Made by a program: the position numbers and the translations under genes. A stretch of 64,000 nt of DNA from assembly GCA_014055465.1 (NCBI GenBank), contig WIAF01000001.1:806001-870000 (forward strand), written 5' to 3'. Of this stretch, positions 8,404-17,900 are shown one piece after another (positions within the stretch are counted from its first letter, which is position 1; each line of letters begins with the position of its first letter). The DNA comes from Nitrospira sp. CR1.1. GTDB lineage: Bacteria > Nitrospirota > Nitrospiria > Nitrospirales > Nitrospiraceae. The notes beneath the pieces were generated by a model, which did not search any database, had not been told where the DNA came from, and saw only the letters and a list, made by a program, of their open reading frames with translations.

Positions 8404-10407
8404 TTAGCGTGCTGAATACCCGGTAGACCCGCCTCCGGTCCAGATCAACAAGATGAGGTGCACGAGAATGAAGAGTCCCGCCACGATGATGGCTGCGTAC
8501 TGGTGAACCATGCCGGTCTGTAGGCGTCTCCAAGAGCGGGCCAACAGATGGTTTGCATAACCGATAACATTCAATCCTGCGTAGACGACGTGCTTCTCGG
8601 TCCAGGTAATGGCTGCCGAACTGGCATCCGTGCCGCGGTCAATAGAGCGGACGAGTCCGTCGATGATGGTCCGGTCAAACCAATCGCAGAACCTCCCCAA
8701 CTGCTTCGTGGGTTCTACAAACAGCCGGTCGTAGAGCTCGTCGACATAATATTTGTTGAGCAGCGTGGTATACACGCCTGGCATGCGGTCGGCCAGCGCC
8801 GCTGCCGCGACCGATGGCCCGCTGTAAAAGTAATGTGCGAGTCCCCACCCAAGCAGCGCAATGACCGTCGCCGTTCCCATCAGCCCGAGTATCAATGCCG
8901 GCGGGGTGGCGTGCTCTTCCCCTGCCACGCCTGCCACGGAATGGAGGAAATGGTGAAACCAGCCGTTTTCTGGTGGGACGCCGGGAAACCCGCCGATAAC
9001 GGACAGGGTTGCCAGCACTACGAGAGGTCCGATCATGACCATTGGCGATTCGTGCACATGTTCGGCCGTATGATGGTCGAGCCGCGACGTTCCGTAGAAT
9101 GTCAGGTAGGTCAGACGGAACATATAGAAGGACGTAAGGAACGCACCGACCGCTGCCATGCCATAGAGGAGGTAGTGATGATGGACGAAGGCATGGCCCA
9201 TGATTTCATCTTTGCTCCAGAATCCCGCCAGAGGCGGAATGCCCGCGATCGCAATCGTTCCGATGAGGAACAACGTATGAGTCCAAGGAATTTTTGATTT
9301 CAAGGCTCCCATCTTGCGGATGTCCTGCTCCCCGGAGAGAGCATGGATGACCGACCCGGCTGACAAAAAGAGGAGGGCTTTGAAGAAGGCGTGAGTCATG
9401 AGATGGAAGACGGCGGCTGTGTAGGCGCCGAGACCGCAGCCAAGGAACATATATCCGAGTTGACTCACAGTGGAATAGGCCAGGACGCGCTTGATGTCTG
9501 TCTGCACCAGGCCGATAGTGGCTGCAAACAGCGCCGTCAAGCCACCGATCCATGCGACCGTCGTCATCGCCATGGGCGCGAGGTCGAAAATGGCATGATT
9601 GCGGACGATCATGTACACCCCGGCTGTCACCATCGTGGCAGCATGGATGAGCGCGCTGACGGGTGTCGGGCCCTCCATGGCGTCGGGCAGCCAAGTGTAC
9701 AGGGGTAGCTGGGCGGATTTGCCGACGGCACCGACCAAAAGGCAGAGGGCGATGGCGGTGGCCATTTCAGGCGACAGTTGCGCCGCATTCTGCATCACCT
9801 GCGTGTAGTCGAGTGTCCGGAAGTTCACGAAGACGAGGAAAATTGCCAGCAAAAAGCCTGCATCACCGATCCGATTGACGACGAACGCCTTTGTCGCGGC
9901 CTTGGCCGCCGACACCTTGTCGTAGTAATAGCCGATCAGGAGATACGAACACAGTCCGACGCCTTCCCACCCGATGAAGAGGACAACATAGTTGTTGCCC
10001 ATGACCAGCAGGAGCATCGACACCATGAAGAGGTTCATGTACACGAAAAATCGTGTGAACCCCGCTTCTCCGTGCATGTATCCCACGGAGTACACATGGA
10101 TGAGAAACCCTACTCCGGTGATGACCAGGAGCATGATGCAGGTCAGAGGGTCGATCAAGTAGGCGAGATTGATGGTGAGATCGCCGCCGAAGATCCATTT
10201 ATAGGCAATGACTTCACGAGCGGTTCCAGTGCGCAAGGTTTCCGTAAACACCGCCAACACGCAGAGGAACGACATGAAGACCGAGCCCCAGGCAAACCGG
10301 TGAGCCAGGTCGTGCGAATAACGGTGTCCGAAGAGGCCGTTCACGATGACGGCCATCAGCGGAAACAGAGGAATCAATTTTACGATCAGATCAAAGGAGT
10401 CAGACAC
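8404..10407 (-). CDS. nuoL: NADH-quinone oxidoreductase subunit L with extended lateral helix
   Basis: A 667-residue distal pump subunit. The channel core VGKSAQLPLYTWLPDAMEG and HAATMVTAGVYM is intact. At the C-terminus a long amphipathic stretch (about residues 555-635, from YYVDELYDRLF to GMVHQYAA) precedes the last membrane helix. By eye it is 25-30 residues longer than the E. coli helix. That region is the lateral helix that runs along the pump subunits, so extra length fits an additional pump module (the two nuoM genes downstream). Its stop abuts the downstream nuoM by 25 bases and its ATG follows nuoK by one base. Confidence 0.96.
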   Translation of the reverse strand: MSDSFDLIVKLIPLFPLMAVIVNGLFGHRYSHDLAHRFAWGSVFMSFLCVLAVFTETLRTGTAREVIAYKWIFGGDLTINLAYLIDPLTCIMLLVITGVGFLIHVYSVGYMHGEAGFTRFFVYMNLFMVSMLLLVMGNNYVVLFIGWEGVGLCSYLLIGYYYDKVSAAKAATKAFVVNRIGDAGFLLAIFLVFVNFRTLDYTQVMQNAAQLSPEMATAIALCLLVGAVGKSAQLPLYTWLPDAMEGPTPVSALIHAATMVTAGVYMIVRNHAIFDLAPMAMTTVAWIGGLTALFAATIGLVQTDIKRVLAYSTVSQLGYMFLGCGLGAYTAAVFHLMTHAFFKALLFLSAGSVIHALSGEQDIRKMGALKSKIPWTHTLFLIGTIAIAGIPPLAGFWSKDEIMGHAFVHHHYLLYGMAAVGAFLTSFYMFRLTYLTFYGTSRLDHHTAEHVHESPMVMIGPLVVLATLSVIGGFPGVPPENGWFHHFLHSVAGVAGEEHATPPALILGLMGTATVIALLGWGLAHYFYSGPSVAAAALADRMPGVYTTLLNKYYVDELYDRLFVEPTKQLGRFCDWFDRTIIDGLVRSIDRGTDASSAAITWTEKHVVYAGLNVIGYANHLLARSWRRLQTGMVHQYAAIIVAGLFILVHLILLIWTGGGSTGYSAR

Positions 10408-10408
10408 G

Positions 10409-10711
10409 TTACCACTTCAATAAGTTCATCTCGTCCACATTGGTCGAGATCTTGCCGCGGAACACCACAATAATGATGGCCAGTCCGATGGCTGCTTCGC
10501 CGGCGGCGATGGCGATGATGAACAAGGCCACGATCTGACCCTGCATAGATTCCAGATAATGAGAAAAGGCGACCAAATTGATCGTGGCTGCATTCAGCAT
10601 GATTTCGACCGACATGAGCACGATGATAAAGTTGCGACGGATGAGGACCCCGAGCAACCCCGTCGTAAACAGGATGGCGCTGACCGCCACGTAGGCGGAT
10701 AAAGGAATCAT
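10409..10711 (-). CDS. nuoK: NADH-quinone oxidoreductase subunit K
   Basis: A 100-residue three-helix subunit of complex I. The family's two buried Glu residues are visible in LMSVEIMLNAATINLVAF and AIAAGEAAIGLAI. Length is standard. Its ATG overlaps the nuoJ stop by four bases and nuoL follows immediately, so the order J-K-L is translationally coupled. Confidence 0.97.
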   Translation of the reverse strand: MIPLSAYVAVSAILFTTGLLGVLIRRNFIIVLMSVEIMLNAATINLVAFSHYLESMQGQIVALFIIAIAAGEAAIGLAIIIVVFRGKISTNVDEMNLLKW

Positions 10712-11232
10712 GCGTCCCGCCTCATTTCGATGGATTTGGGCGCTTTAGCCAGGACGATCGCGCCGACGATCGCGCCCGTCAGGAAGACACCGATAATTTC
10801 AAATTGAAGCAAATAATCGCTGAACATTTTGATGCCCACGGCATGCGCATCCCCGTTCAATAGGACGGCGGCCGTTGAGGCATCACCGCGAGATCCGCTG
10901 AACGGTGAACGTATCAATAGGAACAGCAGGTAGATCAACCCGATGACAGCGGGGGCCAAGAGATACGGAGTCCTGGCATGGAAGTAGCGGTCGTCAGTTT
11001 TCAGGTTCAACAACATGAGCACGAAGAGGTAGAGAACCAGAATGGCACCTGCGTAGACGATGACTTGAACGGCCCACAGGAATTCGGCGTTCAGCATGAC
11101 AAACAGCCCTGACACGTGGAGCAGCAGAGCCAGCAGAGCCAAACCGCATTGCACAGGATTCTTCAACGCCACGGTGAGAATGCCGGCGACAATACTGACC
11201 ACTGCGAAATACGCGAAAAACACGAAGGCCAT
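10708..11232 (-). CDS. nuoJ: NADH-quinone oxidoreductase subunit J
   Basis: A 174-residue membrane subunit with five hydrophobic helices. The family signature VQVIVYAGAILVLYLFVLMLLN holds the pi-bulge TM3 region that couples the quinone site to the pumps. It lies between nuoI (11 bases upstream) and nuoK (4-base overlap). Confidence 0.96.
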   Translation of the reverse strand: MAFVFFAYFAVVSIVAGILTVALKNPVQCGLALLALLLHVSGLFVMLNAEFLWAVQVIVYAGAILVLYLFVLMLLNLKTDDRYFHARTPYLLAPAVIGLIYLLFLLIRSPFSGSRGDASTAAVLLNGDAHAVGIKMFSDYLLQFEIIGVFLTGAIVGAIVLAKAPKSIEMRRDA

Positions 11233-11243
11233 AACGGTACGAT

Positions 11244-11855
11244 TTAGCTCAAATGTTTGGGTTGTGACTGTGTGGGCTTCAGCACGGACTGCGGAAAGTA
11301 GTAACGATACTCCCGGCTTTCGTCCGAATTTTTTTCTTGGTTATGGGTGTACAAATATTTTTTGGCGTCCTCAAGGTGGCGTTCGCCGACCTCGTACAGC
11401 CGTTTCTTGTCGAAGAGGAGGGTCCGCTTGTCGTGGGTGGAATATTCATACATTTTCGTCATCGCCAACGCGTTGACCGGGCAGGCTTCGACGCAATATC
11501 CGCAAAACACGCATTTGGTGATGTCGATATAGAACTCGCTGGCAAAACGCTGCAGCGGGCGTTCGGGATCTTCCTGGCTGATCACCTTGATGCAACGCGA
11601 TGGGCAGGCCGCTTCACAAAGATCGCAGCCCACACAGCGATCACGTCCATCGCTATAGCGAAGCAGCCCGAGCGCGCCGCGGTGGCCGTCTGGAATGGTG
11701 CGCTGTTCACGCGGATACTGGAATGTAATGGGTCGATGGAACATATGCTTGAAGGTGACCTTCATGGCGTCCCAGATTTCATAGAACAACGCCGCCTGCA
11801 GAACTTTTTTGGTCAAGGCCCCGACACTCATTCCCATCACCTTTGACGACATCAA
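11244..11855 (-). CDS. nuoI: NADH-quinone oxidoreductase subunit I (two 4Fe-4S)
   Basis: A 203-residue ferredoxin-like subunit of the peripheral arm. Two cluster motifs are complete: CVGCDLCEAACP and CVFCGYCVEACP (clusters N6a and N6b), which hand electrons to NuoB. The N-terminal helix region HMFHRPITFQYP resembles that of other NuoI proteins. In most operons nuoH sits between nuoG and nuoI; here nuoG ends only 20 bases upstream, so there is no room for it. Confidence 0.96.
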   Translation of the reverse strand: MMSSKVMGMSVGALTKKVLQAALFYEIWDAMKVTFKHMFHRPITFQYPREQRTIPDGHRGALGLLRYSDGRDRCVGCDLCEAACPSRCIKVISQEDPERPLQRFASEFYIDITKCVFCGYCVEACPVNALAMTKMYEYSTHDKRTLLFDKKRLYEVGERHLEDAKKYLYTHNQEKNSDESREYRYYFPQSVLKPTQSQPKHLS

Positions 11856-11875
11856 AAAGACTGACGAGCTTACTC

Positions 11876-14575
11876 TTACGCACCAACCTTTTCAATCGTT
11901 ACACGTGTCGATTTGAAATACGGCACTCCGGTCACGGCATCGGCTTCCGTGGTCATCAGATCTTTTATCGAGGGCTCGTTAAAATGTTCAGGGAAGAAAC
12001 ACGATCCGACCTGCACATCCGGATCGGCTTTCACTCCGGCCTGTATGGATCCTTGCTGTGAAGTTAGCCGGACAGTGGATTGTTCAGACAAGCCGAGTTT
12101 CTCCACGTCAGCCGGATTCATCCGTATACGCCCGTTGTTCGGCTCAATGTTGATCAGTCCTGACGCCTGCGTGGACATTTTTCCGGAATGGTAGAGGATC
12201 TGGCCCATCATCAGGGTAAATGGCCGTGAGCTGTCGGCCGTGGCCGGCTGCCGTCGATACCGAGTTGCAACCTCGCTGGAATAGCCGTTTGAGAGGTATG
12301 CATCGGCCGATGGAGAGATGCGGCGCGGCTGGCCGAGGTTATAGTAGCCGGGCAGCAGCTTCATGATCTCGTTCTGCACATCCTGCGGTGACTGATAGGG
12401 CCAATCGTAGCCGAGACCGTTGGCCAATGCGGTCATGATATGCCAATCCGGCAGACTTTCTCCGACCTGGTCAAGCGCCTGGCGGACACGCAATACCTTT
12501 CCTTCCAGATTGGTGAAGGTGCCATCCTTTTCCGCATAGGTAGCTGCTGGGAGCACCACATGGGCCACGCGGCCGGTTTCGGTCAGAAAGGGATCCTGAA
12601 CGATCAAAAGTTGCAGCTTTTCGAGGGCGCCCTTCACATCCATGGAGGCCGGTAAGGTCGCCAGCGGATTTTCGCCGATGACATAAAGGGCCTTGATTTG
12701 GCCCTTCTGAATGCGGGTCAGAATTTCCAGAAGATTTGCACTAGTGCCAATTGCTGGAAGGGTGACGTCCCAGGCCTTGCCGAATCGTTCGCGGGCGCCG
12801 GGATCGTCGAAGCGAGCCTGCCCGGGAAGAAACTCAGGGGCAACACCCATGTCGATAGCGCCTTGTTCGTTTACCTCTTCGGTCACGGTGGTGACACCGG
12901 AGCCTGGTTGTCCCAGTTTGCCGGTGACCCATGCGAGGTCTAACAGCTTGAGGACGTTCTGGTATCCGTTTTGTCGTCGAACGATGCCTTCGGCGCACAA
13001 GGCTACAGCTCGCGGGGCCTCTGCAAAAATGGCGGCCACCTCGCGGATTTGTTCGACTGAAATCCCGGTCTGTGTGGCCACCTGTTCCAGTGATATCTGA
13101 GCGACGGCTTGCTTCAAGGCGGCAAATGCCTGCGGATATTGTGTCGTGCTCGTTTCATCGACCAGATCCTGTTCGATGACGGCTTTGACGAGCCCATCGA
13201 TCAGCAATGCTTCCGTACCCGGCTTCACCAGGAGCGGATGCGAGGCCAATTGAGCGATATTCGTGTTCGATGAATCTGCAACGATCACTTGTGCGTGATA
13301 GACGCGGATGGCTTCTTTAATGCGGACGGCGGTCAGCGGGTTGGTTTCCGTGATATTGGAACCGATGACGAGGATGGCCTTGGCTTTGGTCAGATCTTCC
13401 CAGTCATTGAGCGGTCGGCCGATGCCGACGGCATGCCGAACGGCATGTACGTAATTCAGATGGCCGTACCGGGCGCTACTGTCGAGTTGGTTGGTTCTGA
13501 GACCGGCACGCAGGAGCTTTTGAAACAGGTACAGCTCTTCGTTTGTGCAGCGGGCGGTGATGAGGCCGGCAATGGATTCCGGTCCGTGCTTGCGATGGAT
13601 GTCCGACAACCGGTCAATGACGGTCTGCATGGCATCGAGCCAGGGCGTCTCTGTCAGGGTGTCATTTGTGCGGACTAGGGGTTGGCGGAGCCGTTGCTGG
13701 CTGTCGATATACTGAAATCCGAATCGGCCTCGGACGCAGAGTCCGCCGTGACCTTTGGCGGTTTCTGACCGGTCGCCCCATTTATTCTTCCAGGAAAGGG
13801 GCGACGTGACTCGAACGACTTCCGTGTCCTTCGTTTCGAGATGCATTTGGCAGCCGTCGCCACAATAGTTGCACGTGGTCGAGGTCTTCTTCATCTGCCA
13901 CGGTTTATAGAGATATTTCGAATACTTGTTCGTGATGGCGCCGACAGGACAGACGGCCAGGCAGTCACCACAGAATTCGCAAGCAAGCGGCTGATCACCT
14001 TTGGCTACAACCTGGTTGAAGCCGCCTTTCTTCATGAATTGCAGCGCGTCGATCATCAACACGTCTTTGCAGACATTGATGCATTCTGCGCAGGCGATGC
14101 ACCGATTCATGTTGAAATCGAGCACGAGGCTGCGCGTGTCTTCCGGAATAAACTTTTGTTTGGCATTGGCAAGGTTGGTGACACCATGCTGAAAGGCCAT
14201 GTCCTGGAGTTCGCAGTGCCCGTCTGCGTCACAGACGGGACAGTCCAGCGGGTGAACCGACAGGTGTTTTTCGACCGCTTTCTTTCTGGCGGCGAAGAGG
14301 TCATCCCCGTCGGTCCTGATCACCATCCCGGCCGCGGCCTTGGCGGTGCAGGAGCGCACCGGGGCCTTTTTCCCTTCCTGCATGACTAGGCACATTCCGC
14401 AGGATCCGAAGGGGTCGAAGGTGTAGTGATAGCACATGGCCGGAATAATCTTGCCCGTGCTGGCGATCACGTCGTAAAGCGAGACGCCGTCCTTGGCCGA
14501 TACCGTTCGTCCGTCAATCGACAGCTCAATGGTCGCGGCTTCAACGTCTGGATTAGTCGCTGGTTTCAAACCCAT
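11876..14575 (-). CDS. nuoG: NADH-quinone oxidoreductase subunit G
   Basis: An 899-residue iron-sulfur subunit of complex I. The N-terminal 2Fe-2S domain shows CYHYTFDPFGSCGMC with a later RSC. The His/Cys cluster motif HPLDCPVCDADGHCELQD follows, then two ferredoxin-type motifs (CIACAECINVC and CEFCGDCLAVCP). A further 4Fe-4S motif, CNYCGDGC, starts the molybdopterin-oxidoreductase-like domain that fills the rest. The protein is full length. No nuoE or nuoF lies beside it, so the NADH-oxidising module that normally feeds it is not encoded here. Confidence 0.93.
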   Translation of the reverse strand: MGLKPATNPDVEAATIELSIDGRTVSAKDGVSLYDVIASTGKIIPAMCYHYTFDPFGSCGMCLVMQEGKKAPVRSCTAKAAAGMVIRTDGDDLFAARKKAVEKHLSVHPLDCPVCDADGHCELQDMAFQHGVTNLANAKQKFIPEDTRSLVLDFNMNRCIACAECINVCKDVLMIDALQFMKKGGFNQVVAKGDQPLACEFCGDCLAVCPVGAITNKYSKYLYKPWQMKKTSTTCNYCGDGCQMHLETKDTEVVRVTSPLSWKNKWGDRSETAKGHGGLCVRGRFGFQYIDSQQRLRQPLVRTNDTLTETPWLDAMQTVIDRLSDIHRKHGPESIAGLITARCTNEELYLFQKLLRAGLRTNQLDSSARYGHLNYVHAVRHAVGIGRPLNDWEDLTKAKAILVIGSNITETNPLTAVRIKEAIRVYHAQVIVADSSNTNIAQLASHPLLVKPGTEALLIDGLVKAVIEQDLVDETSTTQYPQAFAALKQAVAQISLEQVATQTGISVEQIREVAAIFAEAPRAVALCAEGIVRRQNGYQNVLKLLDLAWVTGKLGQPGSGVTTVTEEVNEQGAIDMGVAPEFLPGQARFDDPGARERFGKAWDVTLPAIGTSANLLEILTRIQKGQIKALYVIGENPLATLPASMDVKGALEKLQLLIVQDPFLTETGRVAHVVLPAATYAEKDGTFTNLEGKVLRVRQALDQVGESLPDWHIMTALANGLGYDWPYQSPQDVQNEIMKLLPGYYNLGQPRRISPSADAYLSNGYSSEVATRYRRQPATADSSRPFTLMMGQILYHSGKMSTQASGLINIEPNNGRIRMNPADVEKLGLSEQSTVRLTSQQGSIQAGVKADPDVQVGSCFFPEHFNEPSIKDLMTTEADAVTGVPYFKSTRVTIEKVGA

Positions 14576-14654
14576 ACTTTTGGCCTAGTGCTGAATTATA
14601 AGTGTTTGGAGGTGAGCGAGAAATTCACGTTTCTGCACTCGCCTCACAAGTTGC

Positions 14655-15902
14655 TTATCTGTCACATTCTCCCATGACGATGTCGTACGTTCCGAAAATC
14701 GTCACGGCATCAGAGATCATATAGCCTTTCGACATATGATCGAATGCCCCCATGTGGATAAATGAGGGAGCACGAATTTTCAGCCGGTACGGCTTCCCAC
14801 CGCCCGTGCTGACGATATAGAAGCCCAATTCGCCCTTGTGCGCCTCGGTCCCGCAGTAAATTTCCCCCGGAGGGGCATTGAATCCCTGGGAGAACAATTT
14901 GAATTGCTGAATCATGGATTCCAGGTTTGTGAACACGCGCTCCTTCGGCGGCAGGGTCACGCTGGGCACGTCGGCCATGATCGGCCCTTCCTGAATCTGT
15001 TCAAGGCACTGGCGGATAATTTTCACGCTCTCGTAAAGCTCCTGTACGCGAATCCAGTACCGATCGTACGTGTCGCCGTTCTTGCCGACAGGAACGCTGA
15101 ATTCACACTTGGGATAAGCGGAATAGGGCTCGTATTTGCGAAGATCGAAATCAACGCCAGAGCCTCGTAATGTTGGTCCGCTTAAGCCAAAGCTCAATGC
15201 ATCTTCTGCTGAAATAACGGCTACCCCCTTGGTCCGTGCGAGCCAGATACGATTCTTCTCGAGGAAGATGACGTATTCGTCGATCTTCGGTGGGAAGTAG
15301 TCGAGAAATTGCTTGAGTTTGGCGAACAACGACGGCGTGAAATCCCTCTCCACACCGCCAATGCGGTACCAGCTGGTTGTAAGACGGGCTCCGCAGAGTT
15401 CGTCGAACCAGTCGAGTAAAATTTCCCGGTCCCGGAAGCAATAAAAGAAGACAGTCATCGCACCGATATCAAGGGCTTGCGTACCCAGCCAGAACTGGTG
15501 ACCGATAATGCGTTGAATCTCCGCGACGATCGTACGTAGATACTCCGCGCGATCCGGCACGGTGATGTTCATCAATTTTTCAACTGCCCGGCAGTAGGCA
15601 AAGTTGTTATACATCGCGCACACATAGTCGAGGCGATCGGTGTGTGGGATGAACTGATGGTAGGTTCCTTCTTCGGCCAGCTTTTCCACGCCGCGGTGGA
15701 GAAAGCCCATCACTGGAGTCGACTTGACCAATCGCTCGCCTTCCAACTCCAAAATGACCTTCAACACTCCATGAGTGCTGGGGTGTTGAGGGCCCATGTT
15801 GAGCAGGAGTTCCTCGGTCCGAAGCGTGGGAAGCGTTTCGCTCTCAGGGTGCTCCGGGTCGATTTTATAGACGGTGGTTCTTTGATCTTCGAACTGTGCC
15901 AT
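14655..15902 (-). CDS. nuoD: NADH-quinone oxidoreductase subunit D
   Basis: A 415-residue 49-kDa-type subunit forming the quinone pocket with NuoB. The N-terminal loop NMGPQHPSTHGVLKV carries the quinone-binding His. GFLHRGVEKLAE, the PFxx-like segment RAPSFIHMGAFDHM and the C-terminal FGTYDIVMGECDR are typical. Separate nuoC and nuoD genes are present, not the fused NuoCD of enterobacteria. It follows nuoC by 28 bases and precedes nuoG by 79 bases. Confidence 0.97.
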   Translation of the reverse strand: MAQFEDQRTTVYKIDPEHPESETLPTLRTEELLLNMGPQHPSTHGVLKVILELEGERLVKSTPVMGFLHRGVEKLAEEGTYHQFIPHTDRLDYVCAMYNNFAYCRAVEKLMNITVPDRAEYLRTIVAEIQRIIGHQFWLGTQALDIGAMTVFFYCFRDREILLDWFDELCGARLTTSWYRIGGVERDFTPSLFAKLKQFLDYFPPKIDEYVIFLEKNRIWLARTKGVAVISAEDALSFGLSGPTLRGSGVDFDLRKYEPYSAYPKCEFSVPVGKNGDTYDRYWIRVQELYESVKIIRQCLEQIQEGPIMADVPSVTLPPKERVFTNLESMIQQFKLFSQGFNAPPGEIYCGTEAHKGELGFYIVSTGGGKPYRLKIRAPSFIHMGAFDHMSKGYMISDAVTIFGTYDIVMGECDR

Positions 15903-15930
15903 GGTCGTTTAGCGGTTCAAAGCCCGTTCC

Positions 15931-16428
15931 CTAACGGCTTGGTTCATCCAAAAAGTCAAACGTGTCCCGCCAGCCTTTGCCGCGAAGCGGAAAGTCTTTG
16001 CGCAGGGGATATCCTTCCTCGTATTCGTCCGGCATCAGAATCCGGCGAAGATCGGGATGGTTCCGAAACCGGATGCCCATCATGTCATAGACTTCGCGTT
16101 CCATGAAGTCGGCGCCTTTCCAGACGTCGGTCAGGGAATCCACAATACAATCCGATTCCGGCACTCGAGTTTTTAAGCGAATCCGTTGTCGTGTGCGAAT
16201 GGAGTAGACTTCGTAGACGACTTCAAACCGCTCTTCGTCGTCGGGCCAGTCGACGGAGCTGACATGGACGATGTAGTCAAAGCGCAAGGCGGGGTCGTCT
16301 CGCAGAAACCGGGCCACATCGTGCAAGGTTTCAGGCTTCACAGTGACGGCGAGGTCTCCGCGCCACTCCACCACTTTCGTGCAGGCGCCGGGGAACGTGT
16401 TCTCGATGCGTTGTGCGAGTTGACTCAT
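15931..16428 (-). CDS. nuoC: NADH-quinone oxidoreductase subunit C
   Basis: A 165-residue 30-kDa-type subunit of the peripheral arm. The family signature is clear: ERFEVVYEVYSIRTRQRIRLK, then WKGADFMEREVYDMMGIRF and the C-terminal GYPLRKDFPLRG. It lies 18 bases after nuoB and 28 before nuoD. Confidence 0.97.
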   Translation of the reverse strand: MSQLAQRIENTFPGACTKVVEWRGDLAVTVKPETLHDVARFLRDDPALRFDYIVHVSSVDWPDDEERFEVVYEVYSIRTRQRIRLKTRVPESDCIVDSLTDVWKGADFMEREVYDMMGIRFRNHPDLRRILMPDEYEEGYPLRKDFPLRGKGWRDTFDFLDEPSR

Positions 16429-16446
16429 GAAGTCGGGTTCCGTCCG

Positions 16447-16995
16447 TCAGACCTTCAGCGCGTCCTTCACTTCTTTGGGTTGGGATAGGAACACACGCTT
16501 TTGCATAATGCGCTCCTGCAATTTCAGAATGCCATCGAATAGGGCTTCCGGAGTTGGAGGACATCCCGGTACATAAATGTCAACCGGCACGAATCGATCG
16601 ACTCCCTGCACCACGCTATAACTGTCGTAGATGTTTCCTGATGTGGCGCAGGAACCCATGGCAATCACGTACTTCGGTTCAGGCATCTGATCGTAGATTT
16701 TGCGAATCACGGGGGCCATGCGCCGGCACACGGTGCCTGCGACGATCATGAGGTCGGACTGGCGGGGGGACGCTCGGAATACCCCTGCTCCATAACGATC
16801 CATGTCGTAGCGGGAGGAGACAGCCGCAATCATTTCAATGGCGCAGCAGGCAAGTCCGAAGGTCATGGGCCACAAGGACCCTTTTCTGGCCCAATTCACA
16901 GCCTTTTCAACCGTGAGGGTGATGACATCGGGAGAGCCGTCCTTATCGTGGCCGCCCAGTTGAATTAATCCCATTCCAGCGCTCCTTTTCGCCAC
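16447..16995 (-). CDS. nuoB: NADH-quinone oxidoreductase subunit B (cluster N2)
   Basis: A 182-residue subunit carrying the terminal 4Fe-4S cluster N2. The ligands appear as the tandem Cys in [12 protein letters not shown], the Cys in AGTVCRRM or the following GSCATSG, and [10 protein letters not shown]. The ATG lies inside the end of nuoA (31-base overlap), so the two are coupled. It is the second gene of the operon. Confidence 0.97.
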   Translation of the reverse strand: MAKRSAGMGLIQLGGHDKDGSPDVITLTVEKAVNWARKGSLWPMTFGLACCAIEMIAAVSSRYDMDRYGAGVFRASPRQSDLMIVAGTVCRRMAPVIRKIYDQMPEPKYVIAMGSCATSGNIYDSYSVVQGVDRFVPVDIYVPGCPPTPEALFDGILKLQERIMQKRVFLSQPKEVKDALKV

Positions 16996-17348
16996 GCGTA
17001 GACATAGGCGACGAGGAAAAGACCGATAAAGATCAACATTTCGATCAGGCCGATGAGGCCGATCTTGTTAAAGACAATGGCCCAGGGATAGAGAAAGATG
17101 ACTTCCACGTCGAAAATCACAAACAGCATGGCGAAAATATAATAACGGACGGGAAACGGCATTCTGGCGTCAGAAAATGGCTCAGATCCGCACTCATAGG
17201 TAGAGAGCTTCTCGGGCTCGGGATACTTCGGTTGAACGAAGTAGCTGATAAGGAGCGTGCCAGCGCCGAACGCAAGTGCGATGAACACAAAGACCAATAT
17301 AGGAAAATATCGGCTTAGGTACTCTAAGAGGAGCTCGGAACCGGCCAT
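16965..17348 (-). CDS. nuoA: NADH-quinone oxidoreductase subunit A
   Basis: A 127-residue three-helix subunit, first gene of the nuo operon. The loop motif [20 protein letters not shown], including the Cys that reports the active/deactive state in mitochondria, and the acidic helix [14 protein letters not shown] are diagnostic. I chose ATG 17348 because GAGG sits nine bases upstream. A TTG at 17363 is also in frame and would add five residues. Confidence 0.95.
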   Translation of the reverse strand: MAGSELLLEYLSRYFPILVFVFIALAFGAGTLLISYFVQPKYPEPEKLSTYECGSEPFSDARMPFPVRYYIFAMLFVIFDVEVIFLYPWAIVFNKIGLIGLIEMLIFIGLFLVAYVYAWRKGALEWD

Positions 17349-17401
17349 TGGCTCGAACCTCAACAGGTTTGAGGGCTTATAAGGCTATTTAGGAGGTCGG
17401 A

Positions 17402-17431
17402 ATCTTAGCCCCTGCCCATTTTTAATAGCAA
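17402..17431 (-). promoter_or_regulatory. Candidate sigma-70-type promoter of the nuo operon
   Basis: On the minus strand TTGCTA and TAAGAT are separated by 18 bases, about 55 bases before the nuoA ATG. Both boxes are imperfect. Confidence 0.3.
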
Positions 17432-17440
17432 GCGCACAAA

Positions 17441-17468
17441 GGACCTAGGGCTTTAGTCCCGATAGTCC
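17441..17468. promoter_or_regulatory. Nested dyad upstream of the nuo promoter
   Basis: A near-palindrome (minus strand GGGACTAAAGCCC) is flanked by GGACCTA on one side and TAGTCC on the other, making two nested symmetric elements just upstream of the candidate -35 box. This is the position expected for an activator or anaerobic/redox regulator site. The cognate regulator is unknown. Confidence 0.35.
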
Positions 17469-17840
17469 TAGAAAGTGAATACTGTCCAGCAGTTAGGAGC
17501 GAGCGCCGATTGTTGCTATTTACGGGGATTCTCTGGTGGCTTCGCGGGGGATGCCGACGAAACATTGGTGGAGGGATGATCATTCGTGGAGGCCGGCCTC
17601 ATTTTGTCCGCCGGAGTCCTAAGACCGGATGGCGGAGATCCGCCAGCGATATCCCACTCCGACGCCAGGAGCGTGGATGGTTGAACCTTCGTTCGGCGCG
17701 GCATCTGAGTGTTGATGCGTCGTTTCTCGATTCCCATTCGGCCGCCTGCCCGATTGTGGCTCCACGAGGGTATTCGGTTTCGATCTCACGATAACACCCG
17801 GAGTCACCTGAATCAAACCATTGTGCTGCCAGACGGTTTC

Positions 17841-17868
17841 TTGACAACCCCTTGCTGTTTGCTAAGGT
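17841..17868 (+). promoter_or_regulatory. Sigma-70-type promoter of the OmpA-type gene
   Basis: A perfect TTGACA, a 16-base spacer and TAAGGT lie 33 bases before ATG 17901. This supports that start over the longer open frame that begins at 17709. Confidence 0.5.
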
Positions 17869-17900
17869 TGCTACAGGCAACCCTCCTAGGTGTGATCAAT

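Larger units (their letters stand above)
17364..17900. other. Divergent intergenic region between nuoA and an ompA-type gene
   Basis: About 540 bases without a convincing gene; the short frames here lack start signals and family resemblance. It holds a candidate promoter and dyad for nuo (17402-17468) and a sigma-70-like promoter for the plus-strand OmpA-type gene (17841-17868). I see nothing else in it. Confidence 0.7.

Noticed and set aside
8548..9297. A 249-codon plus-strand open frame
   Set aside because: It is antisense to nuoL, has no Shine-Dalgarno and shows the odd Arg/Gly/His-rich composition of a GC-rich shadow frame.
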